From positions 1 through 64,000 of the forward strand of contig NZ_CVRU01000062.1 of the NCBI RefSeq assembly GCF_001261715.1: a stretch of DNA of 64,000 nt. Reading direction: 5' to 3'. The position numbers and the translations under genes are program-made. Below are positions 57,707 to 64,000 of this stretch, piece by piece. The notes under the pieces were generated by a model. It ran no database searches. It saw only the letters and a program-made list of their open reading frames with translations, and was not told where the DNA came from. Position 1 is the stretch's first letter, and every line of letters begins with the position of its first letter. The stretch is from Dysgonomonas sp. HGC4 (GTDB lineage: Bacteria; Bacteroidota; Bacteroidia; Bacteroidales; Dysgonomonadaceae).

Positions 57707-57917
57707 AATTGTTTTATTAAAGTCGTATTGTATTTAAACCGCCTACGTCTGTAAAAAGTTTTGTGTTTTGAGTCTATTTAACTGTTATTGAGGAAATAGT
57801 ATATATATAAGTAAATGAAAGTATTTAATGATACACTCATTAATTGTAGTGGGTCGTTATTATTTTGAATATTAGAGTTATAGATGGGTTTTCTGCTTTG
57901 TGTTATTTGTTTACTTG

Positions 57918-59138
57918 CTATCGGGTTTTAGAATCACGTTCAAAACCAAAAACAGCTTCTCTAGGGTCAGTTTTTCCTTCAAGTTTATTCCTTATCATTT
58001 GAGCTGCGTTTATGCTAAAGGTAATGCCATTGCCGCCATACCCGAGAGCGAAGAACATTCTGTCTTTACCCGGCCATGTTCCGATATATGGTAGTCCGTC
58101 TTTTGTCGAGCTGAATGTTCCACACCATGACATATCGGTAACAAAAGGTATTTTGGGGAATAGCTTTTTAAACTTTTTTTCGAGAATTACAGTTTTTTCT
58201 CTTAAGAGATCATCGCGTTTTACAGGGTCTTTAAATTCTTCATCTTCACCACCTACCATAATCCTATTTTTATTAGTGGTGCGGATATATAAATAAGGGT
58301 CTTTTGTTTCCCAAATAAGGCTTTTTTCGTACCATAAATATTCGGGTAGTACAGGTTGAGAGATTATAACATAGGTAGAAGTAAGTTTCATTACCTGCTC
58401 GGGAAGAAACTTACCTGCTTCGAATCCGGCAGCTATTACTACATACTTACATTTTATGGTTTTCCCTTTCGTTGTTGATAGTTCATAACCTTTTGTAGTT
58501 TCAGTCCATTGGTCTATTTCTGTATGGGTATATACTTTCAGGTTATCTTTTTTTCTGTGATAATCCAAAAGGGTTATAGCAGCTAAATAAGCATCTATTT
58601 GTGCAGATTCTTTATTCATTAAAGCTCCCGGAGCGTCAATATCGTATTTCTTCTTTAAATCTTTACTGTTTAAAAATGTGACGGGTAGATTGTGTTTCTT
58701 ACGTATTTCAAACTCTTTCTCAATTAGAGATAAACCTTGCTTGTTACTTGCATAATAAACACTAGGAACTCTTTCAAAATCAGGATTGATGCCAATGTCG
58801 CTAAATATTTTCTCAATGTCTGTAATTCCCTGTAAACACGATCGGTATGCCAAAACTGCTTTCTCCTCTCCCAGTTCTTTAGCCATTTTATATAGAGGCA
58901 CATCTATTTCATACTGCAATAATGCGGTGCTTGCTGAGGAACTTCCGGTTGTGAGGGTACGTTTGTCAACTACACAGCATTTTAGTCCGGCTTCACATAA
59001 TTCGTGAGCAACTAAAGCTCCTGTAATCCCTGACCCAATAATTGCAACATCAATTGTGATATCTTTTTCCAGAGGATTAAAATAATCATAAAGAGGATTT
59101 TTTACAATCCAATAAGGTAGTCCTGAGTGTAAATCCAT
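57918..59138 (-). CDS. FAD-dependent oxidoreductase, DAO family
   Basis: A 406-residue flavoprotein of the glycine oxidase/D-amino-acid oxidase-like group. The FAD-binding Rossmann fold begins at residue 28 (IDVAIIGSGITGALVAHEL, with GSGITG at 35-40 and the ribose-binding acidic residue in VVDKR), followed by TTGSSSASTALLQYE, which is typical of DadA/puuB-like proteins. C-terminal GYGGNGITFSINAAQ closes the flavin site. It probably oxidises an amine or imino acid; no Rieske domain is fused. It stands back to back with the two-TM protein gene. Substrate unknown. Confidence 0.82.
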   Translation of the reverse strand: MDLHSGLPYWIVKNPLYDYFNPLEKDITIDVAIIGSGITGALVAHELCEAGLKCCVVDKRTLTTGSSSASTALLQYEIDVPLYKMAKELGEEKAVLAYRSCLQGITDIEKIFSDIGINPDFERVPSVYYASNKQGLSLIEKEFEIRKKHNLPVTFLNSKDLKKKYDIDAPGALMNKESAQIDAYLAAITLLDYHRKKDNLKVYTHTEIDQWTETTKGYELSTTKGKTIKCKYVVIAAGFEAGKFLPEQVMKLTSTYVIISQPVLPEYLWYEKSLIWETKDPYLYIRTTNKNRIMVGGEDEEFKDPVKRDDLLREKTVILEKKFKKLFPKIPFVTDMSWCGTFSSTKDGLPYIGTWPGKDRMFFALGYGGNGITFSINAAQMIRNKLEGKTDPREAVFGFERDSKTR

Positions 59139-59239
59139 AGTTCTCTGTATATTCGTTTATATGTAAAGAACCAATTGGTGCAGACATTTGTTTATTGTTG
59201 ATATTAGTTCCTTTGATTTATTAACATAAAATTTTCCAA

Positions 59240-59821
59240 ATGAAAGATTCCGATCGCTTTTTGAAATATTTCTTGTATATCTCTTTGATTATTATAGGTC
59301 TTATTGTTGGTGTAGCTGTTCGTCATTATTATAATATACCTATTGCAGAAACCATCAATATGGTAGATTTAGGAACTTTGGTGGTTACCATTTTTCTAGC
59401 TGTTTATATTCCGGAAGTATTAGACCGAAAATTACAGATAAAAAGAGATAAAAAAGATCTGATTGAGAAGCGTATTGAAGAATTACAAGCATTGTACAGA
59501 AGAATGAATTTGGTAGTACAAAGCGAGCAGATATTAAAGCCGAAGGATTTTCGCGTAATCAAAAATACGTCAGATATAACTCAGCATAAATTAGAAACTA
59601 TTATTACATTATTGACATATTCCAATATGCATACTTCCTTCACCGAAGATATAAAGAATATAAGAAAGTTGTGTAAAGAGCATCAAGATTTACTTTGGTC
59701 TGAAGATATGGAAGATGAAGGATTTTGCTATGCCGAAGATATACAAGAAAAAGAAGAATTACTATATAATAAGATTGACGAAACTACTTGTCTACTGATA
59801 TTTAAGATAAGTGAGGCTTAA
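59240..59821 (+). CDS. Unrecognised two-helix membrane protein with cytoplasmic coiled coil
   Basis: A 193-residue protein with two membrane helices at about 9-28 and 43-60 and a strongly charged region from residue 62 (LDRKLQIKRDKKDLIEKRIEEL) likely to be a coiled coil, then a helical C-terminal part. The first helix is followed by a short loop, so the charged part faces the cytoplasm by the positive-inside rule. I recognise no family. It faces the DAO oxidoreductase divergently; nothing ties them functionally. Confidence 0.6.
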   Translation: MKDSDRFLKYFLYISLIIIGLIVGVAVRHYYNIPIAETINMVDLGTLVVTIFLAVYIPEVLDRKLQIKRDKKDLIEKRIEELQALYRRMNLVVQSEQILKPKDFRVIKNTSDITQHKLETIITLLTYSNMHTSFTEDIKNIRKLCKEHQDLLWSEDMEDEGFCYAEDIQEKEELLYNKIDETTCLLIFKISEA

Positions 59822-59949
59822 GTTTAACAAATCTTATGTTTCTTGACATAGAAGATATGTTTTGAACATTTTAAAAGAAAAATTGAACATTAGATTTTGC
59901 TGTTTTTTGTGCATTTTTGTTAAAAGAGAAACCACCAAAATTAATTGAT

Positions 59950-60174
59950 ATGTTGAAAAAAGATATTGGTATTGATGCGGGAGCTATTTGGAGACATCTT
60001 TCAGAGAAGGGTATATTATCTGTACGCCAAATTGGAGAATTAACCAATTATCGAGATGGATTGATACTAATGGCTTTGGGATGGTTGGCAAGAGAAAATA
60101 AGATATATTTCTTAGAGAAAAACGACGCCTTGTATGTTGAGTTGGTTCCGTCTTCTCCCGAAATGTATTATTGA
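59950..60174 (+). CDS. Small winged-helix protein, DUF2582 type
   Basis: A 74-residue protein. I chose the ATG at 59950; the longer frame begins with a TTG at 59917 and adds residues not seen in the family. The sequence MLKKDIGIDAGAIWRHLSEKG, then SVRQIGELTNYRDGLILMALGWLARENKIYF, is the standard DUF2582 winged-helix pattern (residues 1-65), found as small single-domain proteins across Bacteroidales. Role unknown; DNA or protein binding possible. It is followed by a strong terminator. Confidence 0.78.
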   Translation: MLKKDIGIDAGAIWRHLSEKGILSVRQIGELTNYRDGLILMALGWLARENKIYFLEKNDALYVELVPSSPEMYY

Positions 60175-60180
60175 TTGAGG

Positions 60181-60230
60181 ATTAAGTCCATGATAATAAA
60201 ACTACTTATTGTCATGGACTTAATTTTTTT
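60181..60230 (+). terminator. Intrinsic terminator after the DUF2582 gene
   Basis: 13-base arms (60181-60193 and 60212-60224) pair exactly and the stem can extend inward; a run of T (60224-60230) follows. Confidence 0.85.
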
Positions 60231-60365
60231 ATTTAAACTATATTTTTAGAATTAGGTAATTGCATTGATGATGTGAAATTTAGATCTTTTTTAGTAGGGT
60301 TTTTCTGTTCTGACCGATCATATTAAATAGAGAGAAATTGTCTATTCATTTAACACCGATTACCT

Positions 60366-61502
60366 ATGAAAAAATTACCCCTGCACATTCTATTATCTTT
60401 AGTATTCCTATTATTTTGCAATTATCTTCATTCACAGACCAATCATTCACACGATGAACGAATCAAGACTAAAGGTTATGCCGGAATGGATGCCAAAAGC
60501 GATCTTGTTCCATACGAGTTTGAACGTCGTGCGGTTGGTAACAACGATATTCTGATTGATATTCTTTATTCAGGTATTTGCCATTCAGATATACATACTG
60601 TTAAAGGTGATTGGGGCGATACTCCTTATCCTTGCGTTCCGGGTCATGAAATTGTGGGACGTGTAACCAAGGTGGGTAAAAATGTACATAAATTTAAGGT
60701 TGGCGATATTGCTGGAGTGGGTTGTATGGTAAATTCGTGTGGTGAATGCGAATACTGTAAAGCTGGTGAAGAGCAATTTTGTACAAAAGGTGCTACATTT
60801 ACCTATGGCAGTAGCGAAGACGAGGGATATACAAAAGGTGGCTATTCTACAAATATTGTTGTTAAAGAATCATTTGCTATAACTGTTCCTGATAATGTAC
60901 CATTAGATAAAGTGGCCCCCCTTCTTTGTGCAGGTGTAACTACTTATTCGCCGTTGCGTTATAATCATGTCAAGAAAGGCGATAAGGTTGCTGTTGCAGG
61001 ATTTGGAGGCTTAGGACATATGGCAGTGCAATATGCTATATCGATGGGGGCGGAAGTTACGGTCTTCGATATAACAGACGATAAGCGTCAAGCTGCCTTA
61101 GATATGGGAGCCGTAAAATATGTGAATACAAAGAATGAGGGAGAAATGAATGGATTGAATAATTCGTTTAATCTGCTTATCAGTACTATTCCTTTTGCTT
61201 TTAAGGTAGAACCATATTTGGCTATGCTGAAAGTGGATGGAACAATGGTGCTTTTGGGCGTACCTCCCATAGATCAAACTCCAACATTGAGCACATATGC
61301 TTTGTGGAACAGACGTAAAATATATCATTCGCTTATTGGTGGCATTCGCGAAACACAAGAAATGCTGGATTATTCGGTTAAAAACAATATTTATCCAAAA
61401 GTGGAGGTTATTCCTATTCAGAAGATTAATGAGGCATATAAGAATGTATTGGATGGAAAAGTGCAATTCAGATATGTGATAGATATGGCGTCATTAAAAT
61501 AA
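60366..61502 (+). CDS. Zinc-dependent alcohol/aldehyde dehydrogenase with an export signal
   Basis: A 378-residue medium-chain dehydrogenase of the YahK/cinnamyl-alcohol dehydrogenase type, reducing aldehydes with NADPH. Catalytic zinc ligands Cys72, His94 and Cys188, the neighbouring Glu95, the structural zinc cysteines Cys125/128/131/139 and the nucleotide-binding GFGGLG (212-217) are all present. Unusually, a hydrophobic leader (1-23, LPLHILLSLVFLLFCNYLHSQ) and a polar linker (24-32, with histidines) precede the point where cytosolic homologues start (about residue 33, IKTKGYA). This looks like a real signal peptide, which would place a nicotinamide-dependent enzyme outside the cytoplasm. 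A downstream ATG (codon 41) cannot give a complete domain. Confidence 0.85.
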   Translation: MKKLPLHILLSLVFLLFCNYLHSQTNHSHDERIKTKGYAGMDAKSDLVPYEFERRAVGNNDILIDILYSGICHSDIHTVKGDWGDTPYPCVPGHEIVGRVTKVGKNVHKFKVGDIAGVGCMVNSCGECEYCKAGEEQFCTKGATFTYGSSEDEGYTKGGYSTNIVVKESFAITVPDNVPLDKVAPLLCAGVTTYSPLRYNHVKKGDKVAVAGFGGLGHMAVQYAISMGAEVTVFDITDDKRQAALDMGAVKYVNTKNEGEMNGLNNSFNLLISTIPFAFKVEPYLAMLKVDGTMVLLGVPPIDQTPTLSTYALWNRRKIYHSLIGGIRETQEMLDYSVKNNIYPKVEVIPIQKINEAYKNVLDGKVQFRYVIDMASLK

Positions 61503-61574
61503 GGCGTCAGGGCTATTGTTCTTTTATTAAATTTTCTTTTTCGCTACTGACATAAGGCTGTCACTTGTTGCTTA

Positions 61575-61582
61575 TACTTTTG
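61575..61582 (+). promoter_or_regulatory. Promoter of the VOC-family gene
   Basis: TACTTTTG is an exact TAnnTTTG -7 element, 20 bases before the first ATG (61602) and 41 before the alternative one (61623). Confidence 0.5.
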
Positions 61583-61601
61583 CTGATGATAACAAAGTAT
61601 A

Positions 61602-62048
61602 ATGAATAAAACAAGAAAAATTATGTTAGTAAAAGCCTACATTACATTTGACGGACAAGCCGAAGAAGCTCTCAATTTCTACAAAGAAGTATTTAACGGG
61701 AGAATAGAAAATATGATCCGTTATGGAGAAGGAAAGGGTGATACTTCTGCCGATCAATTGGACGAAAATACTAGAAAACGCATTGAAAATGCCCGACTCG
61801 ACTTTGGTAGTAATTGTTTTAATGTTTCGGATATTCTACCTGGTGAAAAAATTATTGTTGGTAATAATATTCATCTCGATATTGTTTTTTTTGATGATAA
61901 AAATGTAAAAGAAACTTTCGATAAACTGGCAGTAGGTGCAGAGATAATTGAACCTTTAGGAGCAAAACCTTTTTCGCCAAATTATGGCAATCTGACTGAT
62001 AGATTTGGTATTAACTGGAGTATCATGCAAATGCCTAAACATAATTAA
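61602..62048 (+). CDS. VOC-family PhnB-like protein
   Basis: A 148-residue protein of the glyoxalase/bleomycin-resistance/dioxygenase fold, PhnB-like branch: AYITFDGQAEEALNFYKEVFNG opens the typical double beta-alpha-beta-beta-beta unit, and FGINWSIMQM closes it. True start may be at 61623 (MLVKAYI), which fits the family better, since the first seven residues MNKTRKI are extra. Function not predictable; these proteins are small enzymes or binding proteins. It is followed by a terminator. Confidence 0.75.
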   Translation: MNKTRKIMLVKAYITFDGQAEEALNFYKEVFNGRIENMIRYGEGKGDTSADQLDENTRKRIENARLDFGSNCFNVSDILPGEKIIVGNNIHLDIVFFDDKNVKETFDKLAVGAEIIEPLGAKPFSPNYGNLTDRFGINWSIMQMPKHN

Positions 62049-62062
62049 AAGATTTAGATAAG

Positions 62063-62103
62063 AGAATGTGTTGACCTGCTTATACAGGCAGCACATTCTT
62101 TTT
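62063..62103 (+). terminator. Intrinsic terminator after the VOC gene
   Basis: An imperfect stem (AGAATGTG at 62063-62070 with CACATTCT at 62092-62099, extended inward with a wobble and a bulge to CCTG/CAGG) is followed by TTTTT (62099-62103). Confidence 0.8.
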
Positions 62104-62137
62104 ATATCTTTATTGACACTCTCAATTGAACTGCCGA

Positions 62138-63088
62138 ATGAACCGATTAGAACGAATATCTTCCATACTTGTGCAATTACAATCCCGATCGGTAATTACT
62201 GCACAGCAAATAGCCGATCGATTCGATATTTCTCTGCGTACAGTTTATCGCGATATACGAACGCTCGAAGAAGCAGGCATTCCCATTATCGGGAATGTGG
62301 GTATCGGTTATTCCCTAGTTGATGGTTATAAACTACCTCCATTGATGTTTACACGTGAAGAAGCGATTGCATTTCTTACTGCTGAAAAGTTTATCGAAAA
62401 GATGAGCGATTTGCAAAATGTACAATCCTATAAGTCGGGGATGAGCAAAATAAAAGCCGTTCTAAAATATGTTGAAAAGGATTATCTCTCGGATGTTGAA
62501 GATAATATAAGTATTTTGGGTAAAAGTGATACAGGTAGAGAGCTTCTAACGGCGATAACACAATGTATTCTTAAAAGTATTTCAGAACGAATAGTGATGC
62601 GTATTAGTTATTCTTCTAACGAAAATATGTCTGAAAGAGATATAGAACCCATCGGATGTTTTTATAGCCAGATAAATTGGTATATGGTGGCATTTTGTAG
62701 ATTGAGAAACGATTATAGAAGCTTTCGTATTGATAAGATAAGTAGTTTCTCCCTAACGGATAAGTCTTTTTCAAAAGAACATTTATCATTGCCTCAATAC
62801 ATTGAAAAATACAGATTGCAAAAGGATATTTATGAAGTAATTATTCGAGTAAAGAGTTCTGACCTAATAACTATCAACGATTATAAATATTATCATGGTT
62901 GGTTGAAGGAGGAAGTAGAAGACGATTATACAGACATATATTTCAGAATATTCAACTTAGAGCATTTTGCCCGTTGGTACTTATCGTTTGCAGATATTGC
63001 AGATGTTTTACAACCCGCTATACTGCAGGAAAAAGTGAAAGATCAGATCAATTTACTACTAAATAGATATTCAGGAAATAGAAGCTGA
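62138..63088 (+). CDS. WYL-domain helix-turn-helix regulator (YafY type)
   Basis: A 316-residue regulator. I chose the ATG at 62138; the longer frame starts at a TTG at 62126. Residues 1-55 form a DeoR-like winged helix (ITAQQIADRFDISLRTVYRDIRTLEEAGI), followed by a linker (55-125), a WYL domain (about 135-215, containing the usual NWYMVAFCRLRNDYRSFRIDKI) and a WCX-like C-terminal dimerisation region. The WYL pocket binds an unknown ligand, often nucleic acid or a nucleotide. It is convergent with the AraC gene at the window edge; targets are unknown. Confidence 0.85.
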   Translation: MNRLERISSILVQLQSRSVITAQQIADRFDISLRTVYRDIRTLEEAGIPIIGNVGIGYSLVDGYKLPPLMFTREEAIAFLTAEKFIEKMSDLQNVQSYKSGMSKIKAVLKYVEKDYLSDVEDNISILGKSDTGRELLTAITQCILKSISERIVMRISYSSNENMSERDIEPIGCFYSQINWYMVAFCRLRNDYRSFRIDKISSFSLTDKSFSKEHLSLPQYIEKYRLQKDIYEVIIRVKSSDLITINDYKYYHGWLKEEVEDDYTDIYFRIFNLEHFARWYLSFADIADVLQPAILQEKVKDQINLLLNRYSGNRS

Positions 63089-63168
63089 AACTCCTCGCCT
63101 TAGGTTCGTGAAATAAGGAACTAGCTATTTTATATCAGTTATTTACCATCTTTTTCTACTTTTCTTTC

Positions 63169-63996
63169 TTATTTTCTATACTCCGACAAAGACATCCCTG
63201 TCTGTCGTCTAAAATACCTGCACATATAAGATGTATCTTCGAAATGAAGTTGCTCTGCAATCTCCTTAATTGAAAGATCTGTTGAACTTAACAAGAATTT
63301 TATTTCTAAAATAACCTGACGATTAATCAGATCTTTGGGAGAATCATTAAATTGCCTCTTTGTTATTTGCGACAAGTAAAAGGGAGTAATACAAAGCTCC
63401 TTTGCATAAAAAGCAACATCACGATGTGTTGTGCAGTGCTTGCCAACCATATCCCAGAATTTCCAGCACAGTATTTCTTTACGACTATATTCCTTTCTAA
63501 GTATAGAACTTGCTTGAGGAATCTTTTCTGTAATCTTCAAAAAGAAATTTTGTAAATGGTTACGTAACATGATGTGTTGATGTGTAGTACACTCTTGCTT
63601 AATATGACGGAATTGTACGAGCCACATATCCAATAATGGTAATTCTGTTTTTTCAGGAATACAAAGTGGCGATTCCCATAAGAATGAAAACAGATAATTA
63701 GGAAGATTGTAGGCTATTTCGGATGCAAAATCTTTATCTATCATGCAATAAAACAATCTGAAATCTTTCGAAGTCCGTAAGATTATAGTAATAGAATCAT
63801 GTGATAAAACTAATATTTCATTCGTTTTTAATAGGTAATTTTTAAAATTTACATTAACTACCGCCTGACCTTCCATGCAGATAAAAATAACAGTATAGGA
63901 AAGTTTCAGGGGATAGCCTTTATGCCTCTCCATATTGCTTTCTCCTATTGTCACTTTTTCTTTTTTTCTAAATATGTCGGGAGCTAGATTTATCAT
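63169..63996 (-). CDS. AraC-family transcriptional regulator (start may lie beyond the window)
   Basis: A regulator of at least 275 residues. The N-terminal part (about 10-150) is a cupin-like sensing domain (VIFICMEGQAVVNVNFKNYLLKTNEILVLSHDS), and the C-terminal part (about 180-275) has two helix-turn-helix units (VAFYAKELCITPFYLSQITKRQF and IKEIAEQLHFEDTSYMCRYFRRQTGMSLSEYRK). The first visible ATG is at 63996, 4 bases from the window edge. Upstream codons in the same frame are open, so the true start could be outside. Target genes are not in view. Confidence 0.83.
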   Translation of the reverse strand: MINLAPDIFRKKEKVTIGESNMERHKGYPLKLSYTVIFICMEGQAVVNVNFKNYLLKTNEILVLSHDSITIILRTSKDFRLFYCMIDKDFASEIAYNLPNYLFSFLWESPLCIPEKTELPLLDMWLVQFRHIKQECTTHQHIMLRNHLQNFFLKITEKIPQASSILRKEYSRKEILCWKFWDMVGKHCTTHRDVAFYAKELCITPFYLSQITKRQFNDSPKDLINRQVILEIKFLLSSTDLSIKEIAEQLHFEDTSYMCRYFRRQTGMSLSEYRK

Positions 63997-64000
63997 GTGT

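Noticed and set aside
62126-62137. TTG start for the WYL regulator
   Set aside because: The ATG four codons downstream gives the typical MNRLERI start of this family.

Overview
The window is AT-rich, lacks tRNA and rRNA genes, and reads as chromosomal DNA of a glycan-degrading Bacteroidales bacterium. The main evidence is a SusC/SusD outer-membrane pair, signal peptides and a lipobox typical of the phylum, tandem FtsX/MacB-type permeases, and repeated exact matches to the Bacteroidetes -7 promoter element TAnnTTTG in front of genes. A Dysgonomonas- or Tannerella-like host is a guess from gene content; the sequence alone does not settle it.

Region 1 (1-19000, minus strand) is a complete sialoglycan utilisation locus. 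From the promoter end it encodes sialic acid lyase, AGE-type epimerase, SusC and SusD-like uptake proteins, a GH33 sialidase, a GH20 hexosaminidase, an SGNH esterase, a three-domain sialate O-acetylesterase/mutarotase fusion, a GH2 beta-galactosidase and an MFS sialic acid transporter, and it ends at a perfect 42-bp palindrome. Exo-enzymes would trim and de-acetylate mucin-type glycans, SusC/D imports them, the MFS permease takes sialic acid into the cytoplasm, and lyase plus epimerase convert it to ManNAc and then GlcNAc. No ManNAc kinase is present, so the non-phosphorylating Bacteroides route is implied. A divergent ROK-family gene (19069-20277) with degenerate kinase motifs is the likely regulator. 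An OprP-like porin follows.

Region 2 (21704-44022) is a large exporter locus. On the plus strand lie TolC, HlyD, a 25-codon micro-ORF, a GIN/DUF2807-like protein and six MacB/FtsX-like permeases served by a single ATPase; two permeases are a tandem duplication. A sigma54-like -24 element precedes TolC. Convergent to it, on the minus strand, is an operon for an NtrC-type response regulator, a NtrY-type histidine kinase and a secreted alpha/beta hydrolase. The two-component system plausibly controls the exporter.

Region 3 (44069-47645) holds a PPOX-fold flavoprotein, a Crp/Fnr-like regulator, class II fumarase and a decayed AraC-type regulator pseudogene with nested inverted repeats.

Region 4 (47646-56398) is one very large gene (2897 aa) for an NdvB-like cyclic beta-glucan synthase with GT84, glucoamylase-like and GH94 parts.

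Region 5 (56419-64000) is a mixed set of short transcription units: a small membrane protein, an HSL-type hydrolase, a DAO-family oxidoreductase, an unknown two-TM protein, a small winged-helix protein, a zinc alcohol dehydrogenase carrying an export signal, a VOC/PhnB-like protein, a WYL regulator and an AraC regulator at the window edge.
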